This document shows, one piece after another, positions 44,388 through 53,356 of a stretch of 64,000 nucleotides of DNA (position 1 is the first letter of the stretch; every line of letters begins with the position of its first letter). The translations under genes and the position numbers were made by a program. The notes below the pieces were generated by a model. The model saw only the letters and a list, made by a program, of their open reading frames with translations. It made no database searches and was not told the DNA's origin. Source of the stretch: Flagellimonas flava (GTDB taxonomy: Bacteria; Bacteroidota; Bacteroidia; Flavobacteriales; Flavobacteriaceae); assembly GCF_900129665.1 (NCBI RefSeq), contig NZ_FQWL01000003.1, positions 1 through 64,000 on the forward strand, read 5' to 3'.

Positions 44388-45851
44388 TTAAGGAACCTTC
44401 ATCAATAGTTGCTTGCCGCTTCCATTAATTCCCTGAATGGTAAATTTTTTGAGTGCCAAATCCACTTCTAGAGCAATCGAATCCTGATTATTTGTCCACT
44501 GAATAAGAAGCTGTTCATCCGTGGTCTGTTTTAAACCAAAGATTCCATTAAAAGCTTCATGATTATTTCGCAACCGCATCAACTTTGATAATTGTTGGAA
44601 CAAGGGGGTTTCTATTTTTTTACGAATTTCCTCTTTTGAATAATAATGCCTATTGATGTCACGTCCTACGTTGGTACGTTCCAGCAACTCCATGTCATTG
44701 TCATCGCCAAAAAGACCCACATAATATACTTGGGGAACACCAGGTGCAAAAAACTGAATGGCCCTTGCTATCAAATACGCAGTTTCATCTTTTCCCAAGG
44801 CTTCAAAATAGGTGCAATTTACCTGATAGAGGTCCAAGTTTGATGCAGCTGCCCCAGTAGCTTTTCGACTTCTCCCTTCACTATTTTTATGGATTTGTTC
44901 TACAATCACATCCAATTCCTTGTCTGGTATCAATCCTGGCTTTCCTTCAAAGCCTGCAACATCAACAACGCCAATTCCGTCATGGGTATCTAAAACGGTT
45001 ACGGCATTCCGAGGTGCTATTCTTAACCACTCTTTTAGATGTTTTGCATTGCTATTGAACAAGCAATCCAAAACCAGGACTGGAAGAGCGAAATCATAGA
45101 CAAAATCCACTTTTTTGGCAATCTCCATCTGTGTTTCGTAAAATGAATGGATCTCCACCAAAACCTCAATTCCTTGTTTCTTTGCTTTTTGCGTCAGCTC
45201 GTCAATAAAATTGAAGGTCTCAGGAATCATGAAACAAGAGCTACCAGCTTTTTTTATGGCATATCCGGCAGCATCCAACCTGATCATTGAAATTCCAGCT
45301 TTACCGTAGGTTTTCAGCATGGATTCAAGGTAGGTGGACCCAGACTCTGAATGCACATCTATATCTATCTGTTTTTGAGTGAAGGTTGTCCAAATCATTT
45401 TTTCAGAACCATCGGACAACTTGTATTCTGTAAAGGGTAAACCTGGCCTGGGGCGATAAATAGATTGCAAATCGTCCTTTGAGGGGCCCTCTGGAAATAC
45501 GGAATCAACGGTTAAGAACAAGGAAGCATACTTGGAATCATCCCCATGTTCCAAAAAATCTTGAAACTCCTTTGATTCCGAAGACATATGGTTCACGATC
45601 AAATCAGCCATAACGTCCAAAGTGGCCGTCAAACTTTTTACATCGGACCAATCGCCCAATCGAGGGTCTACCAAACTATGGTCTATGGGATCAAAGCCAG
45701 CATCCTCTCCATCTATTGGATGAAAAAAGGGCAGTACATGTATACCGCCAAAGAGTCCATCGAGTTCGTTCTGTAAAAGCGAATTCAGCTCTTTGAATCC
45801 CGAACAACCAATCCTATCCACATAAGTAATCAACTGAATTTTATTCTTCAC
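44388..45851 (-). CDS. Sucrose phosphorylase (GH13 subfamily 18)
   Basis: The enzyme cleaves sucrose with phosphate to glucose 1-phosphate and fructose, saving one ATP. The start is GTG at 45851, giving VKNKIQLITYVDR, which aligns with the N terminus of the Bifidobacterium adolescentis enzyme; an upstream GTG at 45911 would add 20 residues over an inverted repeat. With GTG as residue 1, Asp193 (IRLDAAGY) is the nucleophile, Glu233 (VEIHSFY) the acid-base and Asp291 (DTHDG) the stabiliser. IYRPRPGLPF and the loop SNLDLYQVN are specific to sucrose phosphorylases. Related glucosylglycerate phosphorylases differ in these loops, so sucrose is the likely substrate. The 487 residues fit the family. 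Confidence 0.9.
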   Translation of the reverse strand: MKNKIQLITYVDRIGCSGFKELNSLLQNELDGLFGGIHVLPFFHPIDGEDAGFDPIDHSLVDPRLGDWSDVKSLTATLDVMADLIVNHMSSESKEFQDFLEHGDDSKYASLFLTVDSVFPEGPSKDDLQSIYRPRPGLPFTEYKLSDGSEKMIWTTFTQKQIDIDVHSESGSTYLESMLKTYGKAGISMIRLDAAGYAIKKAGSSCFMIPETFNFIDELTQKAKKQGIEVLVEIHSFYETQMEIAKKVDFVYDFALPVLVLDCLFNSNAKHLKEWLRIAPRNAVTVLDTHDGIGVVDVAGFEGKPGLIPDKELDVIVEQIHKNSEGRSRKATGAAASNLDLYQVNCTYFEALGKDETAYLIARAIQFFAPGVPQVYYVGLFGDDNDMELLERTNVGRDINRHYYSKEEIRKKIETPLFQQLSKLMRLRNNHEAFNGIFGLKQTTDEQLLIQWTNNQDSIALEVDLALKKFTIQGINGSGKQLLMKVP

Positions 45852-45899
45852 AGACGTATCAAAATTGAAAGGATCGTTAATGTCGTGTACTAAAGTAAA

Positions 45900-45929
45900 G
45901 AGTGAAAGCACAGGTGAATGCTTTCACTC
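45900..45929. promoter_or_regulatory. Perfect 11-base inverted repeat ahead of sucrose phosphorylase
   Basis: GAGTGAAAGCA and TGCTTTCACTC are perfect reverse complements separated by 8 bases. The element is 48 bases upstream of the GTG start. It could be a second operator or an mRNA hairpin in the leader. There is no T-run after it, so it is not a terminator. Confidence 0.55.
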
Positions 45930-46059
45930 CCACATCAACTAAAAAAATAAACTAAACTTATTGAGCTACAATAATTTACAATGTTTTGAACATGTTTGCC
46001 CATTCCTCAATATACTTCTAATTTATAATAGTTCCAGCGGATAAAACAGTTTTTTCCTA

Positions 46060-46073
46060 CGAAAACGTTTTCG
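46060..46073. promoter_or_regulatory. LacI-family operator between lacI-type gene and sucrose phosphorylase
   Basis: CGAAAACGTTTTCG is a perfect 14-bp palindrome with the central CG typical of LacI/GalR operators. It lies in the divergent gap, 65 bases upstream of the LacI-family start and about 209 bases upstream of the phosphorylase start. It can therefore control both genes. Confidence 0.8.
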
Positions 46074-46137
46074 ACAAAGCTGTTGATCCTTTTTGTAACT
46101 TTATGTGATATAATTTCACTGATTTCGTACCAAAAAA

Positions 46138-47184
46138 ATGGGCAGGACCACGCTTCAACAAATTGCTTTGAGCTTGAATCTTTCGGTGACCACGGTTTCC
46201 AAAGCCCTTAGGTCCTACCCAGATGTGAGCGAAAAAACCATTCAAAAAGTTAAAGAAGCGGCCAAACTGCTCAACTACAAGCCAAACACTTTTGCGGTGA
46301 ACCTGAGAACCCAAGAATCCAAGACCATAGGACTGGTGATTCCGGAAATTGTGCACCAATTTTTTTCCAGTGTTATAAAAGGGGTCATTGAAGAGGCTGA
46401 AAAAAACGGCTATGTGGTCATTGTGCTGCAAACAAGTCAAGATTTTGAAACAGAAAAGAAGCGCATCGAATTCTTGATCGATAAACAGGTGGACGGTATT
46501 CTTATCGCCATTGCGGACCAAACGGTGGATTGCTTCCATTTGTACGAAGTACAATCTATGGATTTGCCCGTGGTCATGTTTGACAAAATCAGTAAGTCCG
46601 TGAGCTGTTCCAAAGTTATTATTGACGATATCAAAGCCGGATACGAGGCCACCAAACATCTCATTGACTGTGGTTGCAAAAACATTGCGCATTTTAGGGG
46701 ACCTCTCACCTCCCAAAACTCCATAGACCGGTATTTGGGTTATAAAAAAGCATTGGAGGAATCAGGACTAAAATTTGATGAATCCAATGTATATCATTGT
46801 ATCAAAATGAATTTTGAGGAAGGTCAGGAACAGGCCCAAAAATTATTACAAAATAACAGGAGTGTAGATGGTATTTTCATCAACACCGACATGGTGGCGG
46901 TAGGGGCCATGACCGAGTTTAAGGCCCAAGGCATAAAAATACCTGAGGAAATCTCCATTGTGGGATTCGGCAATTGGTTTCTTTCCTCGGTGATCACACC
47001 TTCATTGACCACCATTGACCAACCCAGCTATACCATGGGCAAGATTGCGTTCAACACCCTGCTTTCCGAACTCACGAAACGAAAGAAAAACGAACATGTG
47101 GAACACGAAACCGTAATCCTTCCCACAGAAATCATTGAGCGCGAATCCACTTTAGCGCGAAAGAAATTTAATATTTCGTTGTAA
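46138..47184 (+). CDS. LacI-family transcriptional regulator
   Basis: The 348 residues comprise an N-terminal LacI HTH (residues 4-24, [20 protein letters not shown], plus hinge helix [13 protein letters not shown]) and a periplasmic-binding-protein-like effector domain (about 60-340, with TIGLVIPEI and QVDGILIAI). The ATG follows the operator palindrome by 64 bases. Divergent placement from the sucrose phosphorylase and its transporter makes it their most likely sugar-responsive repressor. The effector is unknown. Its last 33 bases overlap the convergent queG. Confidence 0.94.
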   Translation: MGRTTLQQIALSLNLSVTTVSKALRSYPDVSEKTIQKVKEAAKLLNYKPNTFAVNLRTQESKTIGLVIPEIVHQFFSSVIKGVIEEAEKNGYVVIVLQTSQDFETEKKRIEFLIDKQVDGILIAIADQTVDCFHLYEVQSMDLPVVMFDKISKSVSCSKVIIDDIKAGYEATKHLIDCGCKNIAHFRGPLTSQNSIDRYLGYKKALEESGLKFDESNVYHCIKMNFEEGQEQAQKLLQNNRSVDGIFINTDMVAVGAMTEFKAQGIKIPEEISIVGFGNWFLSSVITPSLTTIDQPSYTMGKIAFNTLLSELTKRKKNEHVEHETVILPTEIIERESTLARKKFNISL

Positions 47185-48048
47185 ACCGGAATATTTGGTC
47201 CGCTTTACCGCTGATTTTTTAAATATTTTCTTGAAAACATCCTCCGTGATTTCTTCCCAATCCTTTTTGGTCATGGAAAGAAGCTCAGGTTGAGGATGGA
47301 ACAAAGGCTCTTGATGGGACTTGGAGAATCTGTTCCATGGGCACACATCCTGGCATACATCACAGCCAAACATCCAATCATCAAATTGACCCTGAAAGGT
47401 AGATGGAATCTCATTTTTTAACTCGATTGTAAAATAGGAAATGCATTTACTCCCATCCACCACGTAGGGTTCTACAATGGCCTGTGTTGGGCAAGCGTCA
47501 ATGCAAGCTGTGCAGGTTCCGCAGTGATCGGTAACCGGATGATCGTACTCCAATTCCAAATCCAAAATGAGTTCCGCAATAAAATAGAAGGAACCTACTT
47601 GTTGGGTAAGCAAGTTGCTATGCTTCCCGATCCACCCCAAACCACTTTTGGCCGCCCAGGCCTTGTCCAAAACAGGGGCCGAATCCACGAAGGCCCTACC
47701 CTGCACCTCACCAATTTCATCCTTAATAAAATGAAGCAAAGATTTAAGTTTGTCCTTTATCACAAAGTGATAATCCATACCATAGGCATATTTGGAAATT
47801 TTAAAGGCATCCTTATTCTGCTCTTCCGAAGGAAAATAATTGAGTAAGAGGGATACCACAGATTTAGAATCTTCGACAAGTTTTGTTGGATCTAATCGCT
47901 TGTCGAAATGGTTTTCCATGTAATGCATCTCGCCATGCATGTTCTGATTGAGCCATTTCTCCAGACGTGGCGCCTCGTCCTCCAAAAATTCAGCTTTTGA
48001 AATACCACATGACAAAAAACCGAGGCGCTTGGCTTCGGTTTTTATCAT
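47152..48048 (-). CDS. queG: Epoxyqueuosine reductase QueG
   Basis: QueG reduces epoxyqueuosine to queuosine in tRNA, using cobalamin and two [4Fe-4S] clusters. The 298 residues include DUF1730-type cobalamin-binding sequence (about 40-125, VSLLLNYFP and KYAYGMDYH) and the ferredoxin pair: [17 protein letters not shown] and [12 protein letters not shown] hold the eight cluster cysteines. The protein is shorter than E. coli QueG (379), with no C-terminal HEAT repeat; this short form is common in Bacteroidota. It ends inside the LacI gene in a 33-base tail-to-tail overlap. Confidence 0.94.
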   Translation of the reverse strand: MIKTEAKRLGFLSCGISKAEFLEDEAPRLEKWLNQNMHGEMHYMENHFDKRLDPTKLVEDSKSVVSLLLNYFPSEEQNKDAFKISKYAYGMDYHFVIKDKLKSLLHFIKDEIGEVQGRAFVDSAPVLDKAWAAKSGLGWIGKHSNLLTQQVGSFYFIAELILDLELEYDHPVTDHCGTCTACIDACPTQAIVEPYVVDGSKCISYFTIELKNEIPSTFQGQFDDWMFGCDVCQDVCPWNRFSKSHQEPLFHPQPELLSMTKKDWEEITEDVFKKIFKKSAVKRTKYSGLQRNIKFLSR

Positions 48049-48199
48049 TTCGGTATGTTTTTGATTTGATTTCAGTGCTGATTTTCATTGAACATGAACT
48101 AAAGTACAATTAATTGAAAAATCAATCTAAGTTTTTTTGAGGCATGGTTAGAAAATCAAGGAATCTCCCTGGACCGCCTTCATGTTTGGACTCTTGTTC

Positions 48200-48598
48200 C
48201 TACTCAGAAGTGGATGGATTAATTGTTGTGGACAACTCTTGAATTGAATTTACAGGAAAACCTCCCAGTTCTGCGTGTCTCCTGACCATGTCTTTGTTTT
48301 CAGCCTTATACAAGCAATATACCTTATCATCTGTAACATAACTTTGCAACCATTCGATACCTGCACCCATTTCTCTTAATACGGAGCAAGATTTTTGTGA
48401 TATGCCCTTCAACTGTTCCTTGGTAAGCTTTCCAGCTTCGGGAATTTCCCGTTCAATCAAATACGTTTTCATGTTATTGTCTTCTCGTTGCTCGCTGGAC
48501 ATCTTTGTGTAAATGACTTCTTGTTGCTGTGCTATTGCCATATGAGAGAAAAAAAGGAATCCCAAAATAGTAAGAGCACAAACATTGATTTTTTTCAT
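48200..48598 (-). CDS. Secreted DUF4242 protein
   Basis: The ATG at 48598 begins a signal peptide (MKKINVCALTILGFLFFSHM, cleavage near AIAQ); the TTG at 48607 would add three residues. The mature part, about 110 residues, is a DUF4242 domain (KTYLIEREIPEAGKLT, CSVLREMG, IEWLQSYVTDDKVYCLYKA) of the ferredoxin-like kind; one member of this group, Streptomyces SCO4226, binds nickel. Two cysteines suggest a disulfide in the periplasm. A related domain opens the regulator next door (48694-49794), so the pair may be functionally linked. A -7 box lies at 48627-48634. Confidence 0.85.
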   Translation of the reverse strand: MKKINVCALTILGFLFFSHMAIAQQQEVIYTKMSSEQREDNNMKTYLIEREIPEAGKLTKEQLKGISQKSCSVLREMGAGIEWLQSYVTDDKVYCLYKAENKDMVRRHAELGGFPVNSIQELSTTINPSTSE

Positions 48599-48626
48599 GA
48601 CTTTCAATTTTAAAGGTTAAACACCT

Positions 48627-48634
48627 CAAAACTA
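48627..48634 (-). promoter_or_regulatory. Possible -7 box of the secreted DUF4242 gene
   Basis: On the minus strand TAGTTTTG (TAnnTTTG) lies 28 bases before the ATG at 48598. TTTG words occur 16 and 22 bases upstream; neither is the ideal 19. It indicates a separate promoter from the fusion regulator gene upstream. Confidence 0.5.
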
Positions 48635-48693
48635 ATGTCATAAAAAACTACAAACTCAAAGGAATATGTCAAAAACTAAAAGAAATGGTTCAG

Positions 48694-49794
48694 TTAACCC
48701 AGTTTTTTATAGGCCAAAGGAGAGATTCCAAAACGCTCTTGGAAACACTTTGTGAAGTAGGAGGGACTGCTAAAACCTACATCAAAAGTAGTTTGGGCTA
48801 TATTACGGTCGGTCTTTAAGAAGGATAGTGCCTTTTTTAGACGGTAATCCCGAATCAATTCATTGGGAGACATGCCTAAAAGCGTGGTGCTTTGCCTGTA
48901 TAGTTTGGATTTGCTCATACCTGTACTTAGGCAAAAATCACTTATTGCAAATTGTGAATCCATATGCCTGCCTTCCAAGACATCAAACATCAATTGCAAT
49001 ACGTTTTCATTGGTCGGTGAAACGGATTTGAAAGCCGATTCGTCAGCAAGGTTGTTTTTCCCGTCATCCTTGTAGATTTCGTTGATGATGGATGCCATCA
49101 CAATCTGGTTTGATGCTCCTGTACAACATAGATATTCCGCCATCCTAATCACATCCCCAAAAATACTTTTATCCTGGGTAACGGGCATTCCCGCATTGAG
49201 CCCCACACGCAAATCAATCAATTCACCGGCAACATGAAGTCCTTTTTGTATGCCGGCCGCGCAGGCCATGGCCTGGGTCACAGAAACGAAGGAAGCTATG
49301 AACCGCTCACCCTTCAACTCCACTTCCCTACCCTGATTTTCGTGCAATTGTTGACGCATGATTTCATGGTAAAGTGCCAACAACTTTTCTGATTTACGAA
49401 CGCCTAAATCGTTCTTTAATAATCTGGAATCTTTTGTTTGTGAAACGAGGATAATCCTAAAAGCGGGATCATTAAAAATCTTAAGGTTTGGCTCATTGGG
49501 ATCATAATACCCTTCTGGGTCTGTGACGCGCCCCAAGAATGCCTCCACTACGTTACTATTCACCTGAACGATTTCATGAGGGATTAGACCATGGGCTTGA
49601 TCATGCATCTTTTTGACGGCCTCTTCATCAGGTGCATCAATCAAACAAAATGCACTCCCCCTTTCTTCGTCTACCCAATATGTCATACATCGGCATCCAT
49701 ATTCATCTTGAATTTTCAAATCTTCACGATGAGCTTGAGCCGCATGTTTAGCCTCAATTCCCGGAACAATATGACGGTCCATGTATATAGGCAT
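48694..49794 (-). CDS. Fusion regulator: DUF4242 domain, degenerate nucleotidyl-cyclase-like domain, AraC helix-turn-helix
   Basis: The 366 residues hold three parts. Residues about 1-85 are a DUF4242 domain (MDRHIVPGIEAKHAAQAHRED, EYGCRCMTYWVDEE). Residues about 108-245 resemble a class III adenylyl/guanylyl cyclase: strand IILVSQT, helix with LALYHEIMRQQ, strand RFIASFVS, LRVGLNAGMPV and FGDVIRMAEYL. The first metal Asp site is Gln in VSQTKDS and the usual GD is Gly-Glu, so catalysis is unlikely. Residues about 265-366 are an AraC domain (ATTFDVGFSSPSYFTKCF and the FGISPLAYKK end). It probably binds a ligand through the N-terminal part and activates transcription. The gene is 95 bases upstream of the secreted DUF4242 gene. 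Confidence 0.88.
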   Translation of the reverse strand: MPIYMDRHIVPGIEAKHAAQAHREDLKIQDEYGCRCMTYWVDEERGSAFCLIDAPDEEAVKKMHDQAHGLIPHEIVQVNSNVVEAFLGRVTDPEGYYDPNEPNLKIFNDPAFRIILVSQTKDSRLLKNDLGVRKSEKLLALYHEIMRQQLHENQGREVELKGERFIASFVSVTQAMACAAGIQKGLHVAGELIDLRVGLNAGMPVTQDKSIFGDVIRMAEYLCCTGASNQIVMASIINEIYKDDGKNNLADESAFKSVSPTNENVLQLMFDVLEGRHMDSQFAISDFCLSTGMSKSKLYRQSTTLLGMSPNELIRDYRLKKALSFLKTDRNIAQTTFDVGFSSPSYFTKCFQERFGISPLAYKKLG

Positions 49795-49948
49795 ATCAGA
49801 TAAAATTGCCGATTCTGTAAAAAAGGATTCAAAAACAGCTATATAACTCTAAAGAAACTGATGTTTTAGCTAAGAAAATAAAAAAAATAAATCAAAAAAT
49901 GGCAGAAATGATTCAATATGAAGCCTTTAAAAGAAGTTCATCAGGACT

Positions 49949-50971
49949 TTAAAACAACCCACCCTGTGTTCCGTCCTTAATTTTACCCAGATGTTTATAG
50001 GCCAACTCGGTCACTTCCCGTCCGCGTGGAGTACGCATAATAAAGCCCTGTTGAATCAAAAATGGTTCATAAACTTCCTCTATGGTCTCAGCGCTTTCCG
50101 AAACCGCGGTTGCCAAGGTGGTAATGCCCACCGGGCCGCCCTTAAATTTGTCAATGATGGTGGACAATATCTTATTGTCCATTTCATCCAAACCGTGCGC
50201 ATCCACATTCAAGGCCTTGAGGCCAAACCTGGAAATTTCCAAATCAATGTTCCCATTACCCTTGATTTGGGCAAAATCCCTGACACGTCTTAAAAGTGCA
50301 TTACAAATTCTTGGAGTACCCCTGCTACGTCCGGCAATTTCAATTGCAGCTTCATTGGAAATGGGTACTTTTAAAATATCCGCGCTCCGTTCCACAATGG
50401 TAGAGAGCAATTCGGTATGGTAGTATTGTAATCGACTTTGAATTCCAAATCGGGCACGCATTGGTGCTGTTAAAAGTCCAGAGCGTGTTGTTGCCCCAAC
50501 CAACGTAAAAGGGCTTAGATTAATTTGAACGGTACGGGCATTGGGGCCCGTTTCAATCATAATATCAATCTTATAATCCTCCATTGCTGAATACAGGTAT
50601 TCCTCAACAATGGGGCTTAGCCTATGGATTTCATCTATGAATAGCACATCGCGTTCTTCCAGATTTGTCAGTAATCCTGCCAAATCCCCAGGTTTATCCA
50701 ACACGGGTCCCGAGGTCACTTTGATTCCAACACCCAATTCATTGGCCAAAATATGGGCCAAGGTAGTTTTTCCCAATCCTGGAGGTCCATGGAACAGGGT
50801 ATGGTCCAGCGCTTCTCCCCGAAGATTCGCTGCCTGTACAAATACCTTAAGATTTTCGAGGACCTGCTCCTGCCCAGTAAAGTCATCAAACGTAATGGGG
50901 CGTAATGCCCTTTCAATATCCAATTCCTCTTGGGAAAAATTCTCAGATGATGGGTCTAGGTTTTCATTCAT
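49949..50971 (-). CDS. ruvB: Holliday junction DNA helicase RuvB
   Basis: RuvB is the hexameric AAA+ motor of branch migration. The ATG at 50971 (MNENLDPSS) gives the standard 340 residues; a longer frame to 51064 adds 31 residues with no family match. Walker A is GPPGLGKTT (62-70), Walker B FIDEIHR, sensor 1 [10 protein letters not shown], arginine-finger region RFGI, and the C-terminal winged helix ends in [10 protein letters not shown] -7 box (TATATTTG) 7 bases before the ATG supports this start. The gene is divergent from the acyl-CoA-oxidase-like gene. Confidence 0.97.
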   Translation of the reverse strand: MNENLDPSSENFSQEELDIERALRPITFDDFTGQEQVLENLKVFVQAANLRGEALDHTLFHGPPGLGKTTLAHILANELGVGIKVTSGPVLDKPGDLAGLLTNLEERDVLFIDEIHRLSPIVEEYLYSAMEDYKIDIMIETGPNARTVQINLSPFTLVGATTRSGLLTAPMRARFGIQSRLQYYHTELLSTIVERSADILKVPISNEAAIEIAGRSRGTPRICNALLRRVRDFAQIKGNGNIDLEISRFGLKALNVDAHGLDEMDNKILSTIIDKFKGGPVGITTLATAVSESAETIEEVYEPFLIQQGFIMRTPRGREVTELAYKHLGKIKDGTQGGLF

Positions 50972-50978
50972 GTTCCAA

Positions 50979-50986
50979 CAAATATA
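50979..50986 (-). promoter_or_regulatory. -7 box of ruvB
   Basis: TATATTTG on the minus strand fits TAnnTTTG perfectly. It lies 7 bases before the ATG at 50971, so the transcript would have almost no leader. An ATTG is found about 21 bases further upstream. Confidence 0.6.
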
Positions 50987-51089
50987 GTTGAAAACAAAAT
51001 GAGGCAACAATCCATTCCCGTACCATTCTTTTCCTAAAAATCTATGACTTAAATTAGATACCAAATAGCAACATGCTCAACTTTGCGAT

Positions 51090-53354
51090 ATGATCCCTTT
51101 AAAATATTCCATTGGTATCTTACAGTATATCCCATTTTTCTATGTGATTTGGTCAGACGACCTTCTTTCAGTTTCCGAGATTTCGGTTGTAAAGAATGCC
51201 ATCGGGGAGGATCTGTCCTTGAATACAGGAGAAAAAAAGCAGCTTGAAGGATGGTTAATTCGTGAGAAATCACCCTCCGAACAAGAATTCAAATATTGGA
51301 AACAACTTATTTCCACTTCGGGAATAAAGCTTGTGGAGAGTGACACTTATCCCCTTAGTTCTTTATCCCAACGATTGGGAAATGCATATTGTGAGGATTG
51401 TGATTTTAACAATCAGCTTAAGCATATTGAAATCAACCTCGGTATTCAACCTAACCATTACAACCACCTTTTTGATGTGGAGGTGGTTCATAAAAAATCT
51501 TCCAACCACTACAACGCCAAGAAACTTGACGCTATTTTAAAAGGAGGACATGTCAAGGAAGTGGATACTTTTCGAGTCTTTTTAGACCAACCCAATTTTG
51601 CTTGGGATGTAGTCCGTGATAAATCTGAATTTAGAAACAAAGTATTACAACAAGTTCAGCTTCTGGGGCAAGAAGGATATGGCGCGATGGGATATGAAAA
51701 GGTTTATGGGGGCACTAACAATATGCCAGCTTATGCGGCCATTTTTGAACATCTTATGTTTGTGGACGGAAGTCTAGCTGTAAAGTTCGGAGTCCAATTT
51801 GGGCTTTTTGGTGGAAGCATTCAGAAATTGGGTACCAAAAAGCATCATGACAAATACTTAAAAGCTGCCGGCGAGGCTCAACTTTTGGGTTGTTTTGCCA
51901 TGACAGAAACCGGACATGGTTCCAATGTGAGAGGCATAAAGACCACGGCAACCTATGATTCCGGCTCGGACTCTATTGTCATCCACACCCCTGGGAAAAA
52001 CGATAACAAAGAATATATAGGGAATGCCTTACATTCTAAAATGGCCTCTGTTTTTGCACAGCTCATCGTCAATGGAAAAAATGAGGGTGTACATGCCATA
52101 TTGGTGCCACTAAGAGATGAAAATCACCAAGAATTGGAAGGCATCACCATTAAAGATAATGGCTATAAGCTTGGACTGAATGGGGTGGATAATGGTAAGA
52201 TATGGTTTGACCAGGTACGGGTTCCGAGAGCAAATTTGTTGGATAAATACGGTGAAATCAATGACGACGGCACCTATTCTTCCCATATCAAAAATCCCAA
52301 CAAACGTTTTTTTACCATGTTGGGCACCTTGGTAGGAGGCCGTATCTGCGTTGCAAGAGGCGCGTTAGGAGGCGCAAAAATGGCCCTGTCCATTGCCATA
52401 AAATATGCTTTGAACAGAAGACAGTTCAATGACAATGTCAAGATACAGGAAGACCTGATTATGGACTACCCTACCCACCAGTTACGTCTAACACCGGCGG
52501 TTGCAAGCACCTATGTATACCATTTTGTGCTAGAGGAGATGATGCAACGGTACAGTGATGATGCGGTACCAGATAAAAGACAGGTGGAAACCCAAGTGGC
52601 CGGGTTGAAATCCGTAATCACCTGGTTTGCCAACCAAACCATTCAGGAATGCAGGGAGGCCTGCGGTGGCAAAGGATATTTGCTTGAGAACAGGATAGCG
52701 GACCTGAAGGGAGATGTGGATATTTTCACCACTTTTGAAGGGGACAACACGGTGTTGCTTCAACTTGCGGCCAAGGGGGTATTATCTGATTTTAAAGCGG
52801 AGTTCAACAGTGCAGGATTTACCTCTGTACTTAAATTATTGGGTAGTCAACTAGCCGATAAACTTAGCACACTTAATCCCATATATGCCAACAAGGTTGA
52901 TTCTGAACATCTCTACAATCTGAAATTTCACCAACATGCATTTGATTACCGAACACGTCGGCTGACCTATACCTTGGCCATGCGCATTCGAAACTATATA
53001 AAAAAAGGTATTCCTTCCTACCAGGCATTTTTGAAGGTACAGACGCACTTGGTTACCCTGGGAAAAGCATATAGCATTGAATTGGCGTATCAGGTTTTTA
53101 CTGCGCAATATGAAAAGGAATCCGATGAAACATATAAGGCATTGTTGGAAAAGTTAGGCACTCTATTTGCCCTGCATCATATGCGTGAAGACGCCCAATG
53201 GTTTTTGGAACAGGGTTATATTTCAGGTACCAAATCCAAGGCGATTCGGCAGCGGGTGGAACGATTATCTACGGAACTGCGTCCACACTTAGAAGTTCTC
53301 GTGGACGGATTTGGTATTCCCAAGCATTGTTTAAGCGCACCTATTGCCCAATAG
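51090..53354 (+). CDS. Acyl-CoA oxidase-like flavoenzyme with an extra N-terminal domain
   Basis: The enzyme oxidises fatty acyl-CoA to the 2-enoyl-CoA. In the core (about 110-740) the flavin site CFAMTETGHGSNVRG matches acyl-CoA oxidases and the catalytic Glu lies in TFEGDNTVLLQL, a signature of that branch; GRICVARGA and CGGKGYL also fit. Residues about 1-75 look like a TerB-like helical domain (IPFFYVIWSDDLLSVSE), which ordinary acyl-CoA oxidases lack. The 754 residues are thus longer than the roughly 650-residue core. Whether electrons go to oxygen or to an electron-transfer flavoprotein is not shown by sequence. It lies divergent from ruvB, 118 bases apart. Confidence 0.87.
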   Translation: MIPLKYSIGILQYIPFFYVIWSDDLLSVSEISVVKNAIGEDLSLNTGEKKQLEGWLIREKSPSEQEFKYWKQLISTSGIKLVESDTYPLSSLSQRLGNAYCEDCDFNNQLKHIEINLGIQPNHYNHLFDVEVVHKKSSNHYNAKKLDAILKGGHVKEVDTFRVFLDQPNFAWDVVRDKSEFRNKVLQQVQLLGQEGYGAMGYEKVYGGTNNMPAYAAIFEHLMFVDGSLAVKFGVQFGLFGGSIQKLGTKKHHDKYLKAAGEAQLLGCFAMTETGHGSNVRGIKTTATYDSGSDSIVIHTPGKNDNKEYIGNALHSKMASVFAQLIVNGKNEGVHAILVPLRDENHQELEGITIKDNGYKLGLNGVDNGKIWFDQVRVPRANLLDKYGEINDDGTYSSHIKNPNKRFFTMLGTLVGGRICVARGALGGAKMALSIAIKYALNRRQFNDNVKIQEDLIMDYPTHQLRLTPAVASTYVYHFVLEEMMQRYSDDAVPDKRQVETQVAGLKSVITWFANQTIQECREACGGKGYLLENRIADLKGDVDIFTTFEGDNTVLLQLAAKGVLSDFKAEFNSAGFTSVLKLLGSQLADKLSTLNPIYANKVDSEHLYNLKFHQHAFDYRTRRLTYTLAMRIRNYIKKGIPSYQAFLKVQTHLVTLGKAYSIELAYQVFTAQYEKESDETYKALLEKLGTLFALHHMREDAQWFLEQGYISGTKSKAIRQRVERLSTELRPHLEVLVDGFGIPKHCLSAPIAQ

Positions 53355-53356
53355 AT

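Noticed and set aside
46057..46716. A 219-codon open frame antisense to the LacI-family gene and its operator.
   Set aside because: Shadow of a well-supported gene; composition is unlike a protein and it would place the operator inside its coding region.
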